Origin: Crotalaria pallida
Taxonomy: Eukaryota > Streptophyta > Magnoliopsida > Fabales > Fabaceae
NCBI GenBank assembly: GCA_037953625.1
Contig: CM075651.1
Location: 62,606,501 to 62,670,500 of the forward strand
DNA length: 64,000 nt
Direction of reading: 5' to 3'
Shown: positions 45,711-55,789 of the stretch, one piece after another
Layout of the letters: each line of letters opens with the position of its first letter
Numbering within the stretch: position 1 is the stretch's first letter
The notes under the pieces: model-generated
Seen by the model: the letters and a program-made list of their open reading frames with translations, nothing else
Database searches by the model: none
Told to the model about the DNA's origin: nothing
Translations under genes and position numbers: made by a program

Positions 45711-46681
45711 CGACCCTTCAACAAGATGCAATCCACCATGTGAAGAGATGTGAGAAATGTCAGTTCCACAGTGATGTATATCAGAAACCCCCCGAGGAAC
45801 TCCATTCACTTTCATCTCCGTATCCCTTCTATCAGTGGGGAATGGATTTAATCGGACCGTTCCCTACCGCACCAGGATAGATCAAGTGGGTGATAGTGGC
45901 CATTGATTATTTCACAAAGTGGGTTGAAGCTGAGCCGCTTGCTACCATTTCATCAGCAAAGGTTCAGAAGTTCTTCGAGAGACAGGTTATAGCTCGATTC
46001 GGAGTTTCGCAAGTGGTAGTAACAGACAATGGAACCCAATTTGCGGCAAAGGCATTCAAGGATTTGGTCAATGCTCTGAGCATTAAGCACTATTTTTCCT
46101 CAGTCGAGCATCCCCAGACTAACGGGCAAGTAGAATCCGTTAACCGATCCATCATTCAGGGAATCAAAATAAGACTCGAAGGTGCGAAAGGGAATTGGCT
46201 GGAAAACTTGTATGAGGTACTTTGGTCATATCGCACAACCATACAAACCTCAACAGGAGAAACACCTTATCGGCTCACTTATGGGTCTGACGCAGTCATT
46301 CCCATTGAAACAATCATCCCTTCATTCCGAGTTATGCAACAGCCGAATCCCCTCAACAGCACTATATTGTGTGAGGAACTGATTTTGTCGGAGGAAGTCA
46401 GGGATTTAGCCGCCGAACGAGAGAAGCATGCCAAGACGATGCAAGCGAAAGGATATAATCGTACGGTTGTGCCCAGAGAGTTCGAGCTAGGCGACCTTGT
46501 GCTAAGAAGAGCTGATATTGGTCTCAAAAATGCAAAGGACGAAAAACTAGCCCAAAGCTGGGAAGGACCATACCGAGTAGCCTCTAAGACTGGAACAGGA
46601 GCCTACAAGCTCGAAACTCTCTCGGGAGCCCTCATCAACAACACTTGGAACGCGGCAAAGCTCAAAGCATACTATAGTTAG
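45711..46681 (+). pseudogene. pol: Tat element integrase
   Basis: The enzyme inserts the DNA copy into the host genome. The zinc-finger half (HHVKRCEKCQFH, near 45738-45770) and the core are in the same frame but divided by a TAG at 45878-45880. The core shows VAIDYFTKW, VVTDNGTQF and NGQVESVNR, the D, D and E positions. The C-terminal part ends WNAAKLKAYYS at a TAG (46679-46681). From 45890 to the end there is no further break. The frame differs from that of the upstream pol part. Confidence 0.87.
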
Positions 46682-47162
46682 AATTTTTCTTTCATTTCAA
46701 TTTTATAGTGTCAATTGTTTTTATTGTATTGTTTATTTCTTTTTAATGATGGTGTACGCTCGGTGGAATTCCGAGCCCATTGTACTTTCTGCTTCTGATT
46801 AATAAAAAGACTTGTTATTGAATTCATTGTATTACGTACTTTTCCTCATACTCGATTAGCCATCGTTTATGACGCGAACAATTATAAACAGCTCTAACAA
46901 GAGCTTATAACTCGTCAAGTACTTTTAATAAGATTCCCAATTAAATCATGATTTTTTCGAATCATATTATATTACGGATAGAGGAACCCACCTCAGCTAA
47001 AGTGCTGGAGTTCCGAGGTCTTAACACTTGAATTCTTAACAAAGAGCGTAAAAAGAAGCATAACATGATTACGGATATTATAAAATATTCCAAATGAAAC
47101 AGTAATACAAGTTTAAACCCATCTACTGGGGCAATTACAAAAAAGATAGCAGAATAATCAAA
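46682..47162 (+). other. Tat element non-coding spacer after pol
   Basis: AT-rich and without an ORF I can support. It lies between the integrase stop and the end of the antisense ORF and may hold terminators for both directions (for example AATAAAAAGAC at 46800). Confidence 0.5.
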
Positions 47163-48644
47163 CTATTCTAAATCGGACAATACAATGCTGTCAGCATTGA
47201 ATGTGTCCTCTTCTTCTTCTTCACCTTCAGCATCCTCGGTTTCTTCCCCTTCGGAATCTTCGGCCAAATGGTCAGGAAGGTCGGCGTTGTTCAGATCTAT
47301 GGGAACCCCACTCGGGCCGACAATTCGACCTTTTTTCACAGCAAAATTAGGGTCAGCGCCCTTGGTCACGAGCCCGGGATTCAGAACACGGAGTTGCTCG
47401 GCAGTATTGTAGAAAGAATCTTCAATTGCATGGTCCCAATTGAACAGATTCTCCTTAGCTGCTTTCTTATGCTTGAGAGCTTTCACACTCATCTTCTCCA
47501 AGGAAGCTCGGAGCCTGAGTATCTCGTCCTTAGCATACTCATGTTGCTCCTGAGCCACTGCAGCAGCTCGCTCGGCCGTACGAGCTTTCTCCGTAGCCAC
47601 CAGAAGAGCAGTAGCATCCTCCTCAGCCTTTTTCTGGATTTCTTCCGACCTCTTTATCTGTGCCTCAGCAGCCTGAAGTGTTTTCTCAGCCCGAACCTTG
47701 GCCCCCTCCGAATTTTGTGCAGTCTTTTGAAGCCGCTCGTTTTCAGCTGTCATTTCTTGTATCCTTTTATTCAGACCTTGGACCTGAATTTCCAAGTAGT
47801 CTTCCCGCTCGTTGGCTTCATATCTTTTCTTCTTTTCCTCGGGGGCCAATCCAGCATAGGCGTCATCACCATGATGACCAAGGTGATGGAAAATGCTCGC
47901 ACCCCGTATGAAGCTTTTCACCAACGCTCTGGAAAAGTAAAAAAACCGAGAATTCTCTGGAATTTGAAAGCATATCCGATCGTCAATGCCCAGAGGTCTC
48001 AGTACGTATTTCGAGGCGTTTCCGTCAATGCTCGGAGGAGTTAAAACTGGTCGAAGGTGGGTAAGACTATCTTCTGTCAGCAAGGAAGGTCTTGTCCCCA
48101 ACACCTCCCGATCAAAAATGGCACTGTACTGCGCATGATTCGGCGGCAACGGGTACTCTTCAGGATTTGTCACGCACCTGTGTTCCACCATATCTGGGGA
48201 AAAAGTAAAAGGCTCGGCGTTAGGATTTTTTACAGCACGTGTTTTCGTTTTAAATTTAAGGCCGAGCCCTGGACTTTTTCCCCCCTCTCTAGTTGAGCTT
48301 CCTAAAATTTCTCCCTCGGTATCACGGTCAGGACTGATTCTAATTTGAGCTCGGGGCTCGGCAAATCTATAAGCTACCAACCACTTATTCTCGTCGGCGA
48401 AATTCAAGGGGTATTCTACAGTTAACGGTTTTAACTCAGTGAATCCCTGGTTTAAAGGGGGAGTAGAAGTGGGTATAGAATCATCAATTTCATCTCCCTC
48501 ATTTCCAGAAAACTCAGAATCTCCCTCATTCCCAGAAAACTCGGAGGAACTTAAAGTCCTCAAATCACTATCGCTGGAGGGTTCTTCTCCTAATCTTCTG
48601 CAAAGCTCACGGTAAATCCTTCTTAAACCTCTCCATCCCCTCAT
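47163..48644 (-). CDS. Antisense ORF of the Tat element, 493 aa
   Basis: An intact ORF on the strand opposite to gag-pol, between integrase and the 3' LTR. This is the place of the antisense ORFs reported for Grande, Retand and other Tat elements, whose role is unknown. Residues about 20-60 are acidic and serine-rich with a duplicated EFSGNEGD. Residues about 70-265 contain a conserved-looking globular part (NKWLVAYRF, EHRCVTNPEEYPLPPNH, YVLRPLGIDDRICFQIPE, RGASIFHHLGHHGDDAY) similar in style to the plant gypsy-type transposon domain. Residues about 270-390 form a long coiled coil (LNKRIQEMTAENERLQKTA and following). The tail is highly acidic (EGEEEEEDTFNADS). It is the only undamaged ORF of this element. 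The plus-strand ORF at 47268-48044 is its shadow. Confidence 0.75.
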   Translation of the reverse strand: MRGWRGLRRIYRELCRRLGEEPSSDSDLRTLSSSEFSGNEGDSEFSGNEGDEIDDSIPTSTPPLNQGFTELKPLTVEYPLNFADENKWLVAYRFAEPRAQIRISPDRDTEGEILGSSTREGGKSPGLGLKFKTKTRAVKNPNAEPFTFSPDMVEHRCVTNPEEYPLPPNHAQYSAIFDREVLGTRPSLLTEDSLTHLRPVLTPPSIDGNASKYVLRPLGIDDRICFQIPENSRFFYFSRALVKSFIRGASIFHHLGHHGDDAYAGLAPEEKKKRYEANEREDYLEIQVQGLNKRIQEMTAENERLQKTAQNSEGAKVRAEKTLQAAEAQIKRSEEIQKKAEEDATALLVATEKARTAERAAAVAQEQHEYAKDEILRLRASLEKMSVKALKHKKAAKENLFNWDHAIEDSFYNTAEQLRVLNPGLVTKGADPNFAVKKGRIVGPSGVPIDLNNADLPDHLAEDSEGEETEDAEGEEEEEDTFNADSIVLSDLE

Positions 48645-49308
48645 GATTTAAATGAAAAGAAGCCTAAACACTACTTACTTAGAACAAAACCCAGAGACAA
48701 CCCAGAACCTCTAAAATCAAAGCTCACTGGGAAACCCAAAACAAAAAACCCCTTTTACGAAAATTGAAAAACCGCAGAAGTTATAAGAAAATTTGGAAAA
48801 AATACCTGCTTTTTGGTTGCTGAAAGAGATGAGAAGACTGGGTTTGAAGAAGTTGTCTTGAGAAAGTTAGGATAGCAGGAGAAGAGTTCGGGATCAAATG
48901 CGGAGGAATTGGGAAGGAGATTAGAGGAGAGGAAAATGGGGGATTCTGGTTGAGAAGATTCTGGAGGAGGCAAAGAAATAAGAAATGTTAGTAAAGATAT
49001 GAAGGAATGATTTGGAGTAATGACGGAAACTTTTCAGTTTCCCTCCGTATCGCACATACGGGCCGAAAGCCCATAAACGCATGCAACCACTCGTTGGAAG
49101 AGACGTGGCAGTTTCAGGAGGCGCTTTTTCAAATTTCAAAATTTGTAATGATTTGGCACAACTTACAAGAGAGCGCGCCGTACCTAGAGAAACCAAAACG
49201 TCAACTCGGACAACTGTCACACATTCGAACTGAGACATCTAGGAGGTCTAACCCTAAGCACATGCTACCTCGTAACAGACTTTATAAAGTCTTACGAGCT
49301 GGGGGGCT
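48645..49308 (+). other. Tat element 3' untranslated region and polypurine tract
   Basis: No gene seen. For the antisense ORF this is the upstream side. The purine tract GAGCTGGGGGGCT (49296-49308) adjoins the 3' LTR and confirms plus orientation. Confidence 0.65.
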
Positions 49309-49938
49309 TGTAGGGTCTCCCGACCGAATAAGGACTAAGTCTTATATAAGGGATTCTTCAAGGACCCCTCCCTCGGTTTACTCAGCACAAACGTCCCTCG
49401 CTCGGACTCGCTGGTTCCGAGTACAATAAAAGACCAGGCTCGGACTTGATGGGGCCGAGCCTCGCCAATGGTCTTCAGCCCATCGGCTCGGGACTCCAGG
49501 GCCGAGACATAACGTCGGCTGGTAGATAGATTCAGTTACCATAGCTTCCTATCCCTTCCGCAAATCTCTCCTGGAATCTCGCAACAGCCTAAACATGGGA
49601 TCGTAAGCTGATCCTATCCGGATTCTAAGAGCATAAACCTCCGATATTATCTCACAGAATCCTGGTTCAGCTCAACTCTGGTACAAGGCCCATACGGCCC
49701 ATATCAGCTTCCTCAAACCCTATAAATAGCTAACTACAGCTAGGGTTCAGGTACGTACTCTCATCCCTAAGTTGACACTCTGCACATACTTGTTGACTGG
49801 GGAAACCCTGCTTTTCCCAACTGGAACTGCAGAAAAACCATAAGGTCACACATAAACACTTGATCCTCTTTTGAACTCCTGATTACCATAATCTTGAGGA
49901 CTTAGAGGGTTAAGAACATAGTGTTCAAGGACACTACA
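49309..49938 (+). repeat. Tat element 3' LTR, 630 bp
   Basis: Same length as the 5' LTR with about 11 substitutions and no indel seen. Confidence 0.92.
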
Positions 49939-50257
49939 AGGTGCATAAAAAATACCTAATGGTACTTTATAAGAACAGACAAGAAAGAAAAGAAATGAAT
50001 AAAAGAAAGAGGAAAGATGAGAAAAACTAAGAAAGCTAAAAAAAAATTAAGAAAATAATTTTGAAGGAAATGCCACATATTATGATTGTGAACGATGCAT
50101 GACTATGTTGTGAAATATGTGAATATGATTATGATTGTGCATGACTTGATCGTATGTATGCCTATTAAAAATGTAGTTCCTGAGTTTTTGGTATACTCAC
50201 CCTTTAGCATTTTTTTACAGGTATCGAGTTAGATGTGGTGTCGGCCGAGCAGGAAAG

Positions 50258-50276
50258 CTCTCCCCCAGGGGGAGAG
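50258..50276 (+). promoter_or_regulatory. LTR hairpin, LTR F version
   Basis: CTCTCCCC-CAG-GGGGAGAG: eight pairs with a 3-nt loop, plus an outer G-T pair. It follows GGCCGAGCAGG and the acceptor-like TTTACAG|GTATCGAG. The innermost pair is C-G where LTRs G and Tekay have T-A. Confidence 0.7.
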
Positions 50277-50423
50277 TAGCTGTTATGATTATTTTGGTTA
50301 AAAACTTGGAATCATCTAGTGTCGGGTTAAAGACTTATGACTATGTTCATTTTTCCTAACTTGCTACGTAACTATGGGTATTTGATGATAGACGTATGTT
50401 TTGGATTTAAAAATGGTAACCAT

Positions 50424-53032
50424 TGTAACACCCCGCATTTTTTCCATACGTGCATAAACGATTTCGTCGAAATAAACCTCAAAGTTTTGTTTTATAAGAA
50501 ATTTTCAGAAAAGTATTTTATGTGAGAAAGAAATGAAATGATGATTTTCATGGGTTTTTATAAACCAAAATGTTTTCATAAAAGAGAAGTGAAGGATTTT
50601 GTTGATTTGATTTTTAAGGAATGGATTGTGATTTTTCTAGAAAGTGATTTTTGTTTGAAATAAAGTTTTTGAACTGTTAACTTGAAAAATTTGTAACTTT
50701 TTAACCGTAACTCGGATTTTTACGAACTTTATATCAAAACGACCGTCTCGAAACGTAGATTTTGAAAATATAAATTTTGGAATATTTTGGGTTGTTTTAC
50801 AAATATTTAATTTCATAACATTGAAATACGAGTTTAGAGAATTGTGTTTTCAAGAAAATGAATTTATTGATTTGGCATAAATTTTTATGTGTTATGTGCT
50901 TGATTTAATGTGTGTGTACTGTGTGATATGTGGAAATAATTATGTGAATGTAATTTGTTAGAATTAATTGCCTTGTGTGTAATTGTAATTGAACAAGATT
51001 AAGAAAATAAAAATGTGAAGTATGTATGTGTGATGTGTGTGCTACGGTATGTACTTGTGTATACGTATGTGTATACTGTACGAGTATCTGTGTGTGTGTA
51101 TATATGTTAGGAGTAGAATTTCAAGAAGCTTATGGGTTAAGAAATTGGAAACTAAAGGAATCAAACCAAGCCAACTAAGTTAGAATCAAACCAAACTAAT
51201 GTCAAAACCCTAACTAGTTGTAAGCCTAAGGTGACCCCTAAAAAGCCTAGCCATGCAACCTTGTCTCCTTGACTTTGATGACCCTCATCCATGCATATTT
51301 TTAGAAGCCCAAAACCGCCCCTCCTTGTGTGCATAACCAACATCTAAGCTTAAGGGCACAAGGGGAATTTGTGAATGGCTTATAATTTAGTGGAGCCTTA
51401 ATTCATTTCCCATTTCACTTCCCTTTACCATTTCACTTCTTCTTCCACCGTACCAACACTAGAAACACATCTCTAAGAGTCCATTTTACTCTTAGAGAAA
51501 GAAAAAGAAAAGAAAAGAGAGGGAGAGAAGAGAGAGGAACCGTGGATATGGAGGAAGTAAGAAGAAGGAGATCCAAGTTCACCCAAGCTTTTCCCTTATA
51601 GATCAAGAGCCCTAGGAGCTAGAAGGCCAATTCCTTTTATGGTAGGAACCAAAGCTCAAGAAGAAGAATTTGTAATAGCTTAGTTTTCTTTTCTTAGTTT
51701 GTAGATTTTCTCCATTTTCTTTCTTTGCATGTACATTTTTATGATTGAGAGATGATCTTTTGTGTTGATCTTCTTTAATCATGGACTTTAAGGACTCTAA
51801 ATAATTTGTAAAATGCTAAACTTGTGCTTGATGTTTTCGGTTCATAGTGTTCTTGTTAGATCTAATGTTTTCTAAACTAAATCTTCAAAGATCTAAAGAA
51901 CAACTAAGATTTTTTATGAAACCTAAAACAAATCCCTTGCATGTCTATTTTTCCTTCTCTAAACCGTGGAATATTTGTGTTTATTTGATGATTTTGTAAA
52001 TAAACCCATGATCTAACTTGTGTGTTTATAAAGTGTGATTTTTGGTTGTTGCATGTTAAATCTTTTTGTTAAATCATGATCTATATGTATTTTCATGTTT
52101 ATTTGTTGAATAAATTATCACAACTTGATCAGTTAAGAAGTTGAGGTTTTTATTCTTGCATGTTAAGTTTGTGATTATCTTTGTTTAATATATGAAAAAT
52201 GTTTAGATCTTTATTTGCATGTTAATTTCTAAGAAAAAAAAATCATGTTTTCCTTTTGTGTATGTTTCGGTTTTTAGAGAAAAGAATTAAAGAAACCAAG
52301 TGTTAAAATAATTTTTAAAAGTGTAACTATAATTTGATTAAGTGACTATTTTGTATATGTTATATTTTGTTTAGAGGCCATTCGGCCATATTTAATTAAA
52401 CTAGGATCCATGCTTTTATTTTGTAAAAGTTGGTACATGTTTGTTTTAGAATTAGATCTAGTGATTTTATGAACATGCATGTTATTTTCATGAAAATAAA
52501 AGTAAATCTTTATTTTTGACTTAAGAAAAGTCATGATCTTAAGTTTATTTTTATGCATGATTGAAAAAGGATTTTTGTTTTAAATATATGGATGCATGTT
52601 GATATTGTGACTTTTGTATGTGAAGGAAAGACATTGCCTTTTTGCATGTTGACTTTAAGCTATTCTAGGTATTAGGTAGGAGACTATGTTGTCCCTTCTT
52701 AGGCTACATCCATCATGAGGTTATTTGAATTTAAAGATTTTAAAAGCACATGCAAGAAGTAGTTAAATTTAAAAGGGATTATGTGTGCTGATTGTGATTA
52801 AAATTGTTGTGATTGTCAAAAAAAATGAAATTAAACTTGTTGGTTTTCTTTTCTGGATGTTCACGGTTTTTGGCTCTAGAATAAGGAAAATGATTTCATG
52901 ATTCCATGTTTTATTTGTGCATTAAAATCTTTGCAAAACCATATAGATAGGATTCGGCCAAGCATGTGCATGCAATTGGAAAATTGTTTTCATGAAATGG
53001 CTTTTGAAAATAATTATGTTCTAGGTGCATGA
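50424..53032 (+). mobile_element. LTR of the large-LTR family, plus strand, interrupted
   Basis: It starts TGTAACACCCCGCATTTT and follows the reverse complement of 13436 down to about 10840 with moderate divergence. It is cut at 53032 by the Tekay element, and the rest should lie beyond the right edge. The 5 bp before it are ACCAT. The 60-codon ORF equivalent to 12504-12695 is still open here at 51161-51343. Confidence 0.8.
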
Positions 53033-53393
53033 TGTAACATCCTAAGCTTTATTTTTAAGAGAAATTATTATTAAAAACCTAGAAAAAATTGGAATAATGA
53101 CTTAACGAATTTTGGTAGATAGGTGAGTAGTAAATATAAGTCCTAGGGGTTGTATAGAAGGCATTTGTAGCTTCGAGCGAAATTATATAAGCGAAATCGG
53201 GAGTTGAATCGGCGTTTTAGATGTTAGAAATCAACCGAAAAGAGAAAACTAAGAATTTATTATAGGATGCTAAGAAAATAAATTCCACCATTGGATATGA
53301 AGTTTATGGGGTTAAGAAGCTTGTCTAAAAATTTGGACCCGATCCGACGGTAAACGAAAAAGTTACGGCGAATCGAAGGTTGAAAATGCTGAC

Positions 53394-53645
53394 TCACGCC
53401 CAGGCGCACTAGCCTGCTCCCAGGCATGCACTACTGTTCATTGGTGCTGAGCCAGGAGGTTTTTCGGCCAGGCGCGCTAATCCTGCGCCCAGGCGCGCTC
53501 GTGAGGCACCAGCCACGCACCAGTTTCGTGTTGGCTCGCCAATTCATCCCCCCAACCAGCATCTAGCGCATCAGCCATGCACCAGCTTGGTGTTGATGCT
53601 GTTCTCGCGCTAAGGCGCGCCAGACGTAGGCCCAGGCGCGCGACG
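53394..53645. repeat. CGCCCAGGCGC word cluster in the Tekay LTR
   Basis: Six or more words of the form GCGCCCAGGCGC, CCAGGCGCGC or GCTAAGGCGCGCC. The same cluster occurs in the 3' LTR at 63450-63695, with many differences concentrated in it. Confidence 0.8.
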
Positions 53646-54307
53646 CAGATCAGATTAGATCTGGACCGTCCAAACTCAACTTGGAGGCTAAGTTTTAAAC
53701 CATGGCCACACGATTTCTCTGGCTTCATGGCAAGAAATTGAAACATCAAAAACACGTCATTCCCTCACACTCCAACACCCTTCCACTCTCATCACTTCCA
53801 TCATTTCTCTCAAGCTCCAAGATCAAGTTTTCATCATCACCTCCATACAAACACTTGATTTTGGGCACCTCAAACCCAAAATCATTAAACCCCATCAAGC
53901 CTTGCACCATGGAAGTGGGTTGAAGCTTCATTCTCCCCTCCCTTGATTCACACGAATTGTTCCCTCTCCTATCCTTCTTGGTTTTCAAACTTCATCATCA
54001 TTTGGGGTAAGTTGAAGTTCTTAGGCATGATATAATTCCCTTTCAAGTTCTTTCTAGCTCATAGGGGTAGTGTTTAATTTTCTTAGGGTTTTCATGAACC
54101 CTTGTCTATGTAGGAGCTTTGTTTCATGCCTTCAAATCAAAACCAAGACAAAGGCAAGGATCAATCATCTTGTGTTCTCTCAAATAGGATTGTATATCAT
54201 CACTTCATCATATCTTTGTTGAGGTGGCAAGCTAAGCTTAGGAAATTCAAGTTCCCAAGGTTTTGAGCTAAGGCATAAAGGTTCTATTTACTTCTTACTA
54301 ATTTGAG

Positions 54308-55109
54308 GTAAGGAGTGGGTTATAGTGAGTATTACCTTACTCTGGGGTTTAGTTTACGATATGCATATAATGAGTACTAAGAATTATGTGCTAGATAGGA
54401 TATTGCACCATAGGTTATTTAATAAATGGGATTTGTGAGCAAAGAATAATAGAAATGATAACATGAATGTGCTTGAATTATGTTGTTTGAATTATAGAAT
54501 ATAATAGTGATGATGTGGATAACATGCCTGGACTGTGATGGTCGATTTATAATAGATAATTGTGATAATTGGGCAACATAAATATTTAGTGCAACAATTT
54601 AAGAAGGGAATGTAATTGTTAAAGAGTTAAGAGTTGGTAATGTTGAAAGAATGAGAATGAATTATACCCGGACGCAGTAAGTCGTGATCGCACGGTGGTG
54701 CGAACGCAGTAGGTCGTGACCAGGGGAGAATGAATTATACCCGGACGCAGTAAGTCGCGATCGCACGGTGGTGCGAACGCAGTAGGTCGTGACCATGGGA
54801 GAATGAATTATACCCGGACGTAGTAAGTCGTGAGTGCACAGGAGTGCAGACGCAGTAGGTCGTGACCAGGGACAAAATAAAAAGAAAAGTAAATATGATG
54901 AAAGTTTATAGAATAAGAGGTTTGATAAAGTGATGATTAAGTGCATGCGGAAATAATTGAAGATAATTGATGAATCTTTTGTGATGTGTTGAGTCTTACT
55001 ATATTGTGATTAAATTGTTAAATGTGTTTGACTTGGTGTTGCATTATGTCATAAATGGAAACTGCCTCCCCATTTTATGTGTATTACTCACTCCTTACTA
55101 TCTCCACAG
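54308..55109 (+). other. Candidate intron in the Tekay LTR
   Basis: Donor-like TTTGAG|GTAAGG and acceptor-like CTTACTATCTCCACAG|GT bracket 802 nt. The 20 nt after the donor (GTAAGGAGTGGGTTATAGTG) closely match those in LTR D (60479 onward). Another donor-like GGGG|TAAGT is at 54007. Confidence 0.45.
54661..54870. repeat. Three-unit hairpin repeat in the Tekay LTR
   Basis: Units of about 70 bp (ATACCCGGACGCAGTAAGTC ... CGCAGTAGGTCGTGACC). Units 1 and 2 fold TCGCAC-GGTG-GTGCGA (54688-54703); unit 3 folds TGCAC-AGGA-GTGCA (54835-54848), a C-G to T-A change on both arms. Confidence 0.85.
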
Positions 55110-55150
55110 GTACTGAGGAAGAGTTTAAACTTGATCAGGCCGAGCAGGAG

Positions 55151-55173
55151 TACTCTCCCTCACAGGGAGAGTA
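55151..55173 (+). promoter_or_regulatory. LTR hairpin, Tekay version
   Basis: TACTCTCCCT-CAC-AGGGAGAGTA: ten perfect pairs, 3-nt loop, following GGCCGAGCAGG. A second hairpin GGACAT-GGGA-ATGTCC is at 55195-55210. Confidence 0.75.
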
Positions 55174-55616
55174 AGCTACTTATATATATATGTAGGACAT
55201 GGGAATGTCCTGGGCCCGGTGATATGATGTGATCCATTTTTGTTGTATATTTTGTAAATAGCTTTTTGGGGGCCCAGGACGACTCCTTTTGGATAGGAGT
55301 CTTATTTTGGGAAAAGTACTGTTTTTCCACAACTTGTTTATATCTCTTCTATACTCTGATGTTTCATACTCTGATATTCTGATGTGTGCACGATGTTGCA
55401 CAAGCTGTGATATATGTTTATAGCCCTGCTGGCTTTGAAATTTGAAATTGTGAATGTTTATCAGGTCACAGGAAAACCAGAAATTTTGGAAAGTCCTAAA
55501 AACAAACGAAACTCCATCCTTTTGACGGAAGATTTTTATAAGTAAAAAGGAAAATTTTAAATTCACTATTTTATTTTAGGGTATAAAAGGGTAAATAATC
55601 TTAGGTGTTACATTTA

Positions 55617-55630
55617 TGGTATCAGAGCAG
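55617..55630 (+). other. Tekay primer binding site, tRNA-Met type
   Basis: TGGTATCAGAGCAG, four bases after the LTR end. Confidence 0.92.
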
Positions 55631-55789
55631 TTTCCCTCGGCCTTTGGAGTTATGAGCTACTCCAGTGATTACTCACCGAGCGAGTAATCGATAATTATAG
55701 TTTAGAGTCTAGAGTCTATTGATAGGATGTTTATACTATTAATTATGCTAATAAGCATTAACTGTCGGTCTGATGCATGACTGAACAGA

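Larger units (their letters stand above)
40310..49938 (+). mobile_element. Tat-lineage Gypsy retrotransposon with antisense ORF
   Basis: Two 630-bp LTRs (40310-40939 and 49309-49938) are flanked by the target duplication AGGTG (40305-40309 and 49939-49943). In order: primer site, gag, protease, reverse transcriptase, two RNase H domains, integrase, an antisense ORF, polypurine tract. Two RNase H domains and an ORF on the opposite strand downstream of integrase are traits of the Tat lineage (Grande, Retand and relatives). LTRs differ at about 11 sites by eye (1.7 percent), suggesting about 0.7 million years at 1.3e-8. The coding region has several stops and two frameshifts, so this copy is defective. 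Confidence 0.92.
27991..50423 (+). mobile_element. LTR F: plus-strand Gypsy-type LTR hosting three nested insertions
   Basis: It starts TGTAACGTCCCG at 27991, in the tail of element B. Its own pieces are 27991-28943, 39741-40309 and 49944-50423 (about 2.0 kb); the remainder must lie beyond the insertion at 50424 and outside the window. The pieces join cleanly when the Copia element (duplication ATTAC) and the Tat element (duplication AGGTG) are removed. It carries a donor-like CAAG|GTAAAG (GT at 28651), AGGTGCCCTGTTAGGAC-type phrases (40015-40060), an acceptor-like TTTTTTTACAG (AG 50219-50220) and the GGCCGAGCAGG hairpin. Whether it is a solo LTR or part of an element cannot be seen. Confidence 0.7.
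53033..55612 (+). repeat. Tekay 5' LTR, 2580 bp
   Basis: TGTAACATCC to CTTAGGTGTTACA. In order: the motif ACGGTAAACGAAAAAGTTAC (53349-53368), a CGCCCAGGCGC-word cluster (53394-53645), a donor-like GAG|GTAAGG (GT 54308), a repeat array (54661-54870), an acceptor-like CTCCACAG (AG 55108-55109), a GGCCGAGCAGG hairpin and a GNRA-type hairpin. A 73-codon ORF at 53702-53923 is present in both LTRs but has no recognised domain. Confidence 0.9.

Noticed and set aside
47268..48044. 258-aa plus-strand ORF in the Tat element
   Set aside because: It lies opposite the 493-aa antisense ORF, has no domain, and looks like its shadow; the minus-strand reading has coherent coiled-coil and acidic regions.
53702..53923. 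73-aa ORF found in both Tekay LTRs
   Set aside because: Presence in both LTRs follows from LTR duplication and is not independent conservation; no recognised domain.
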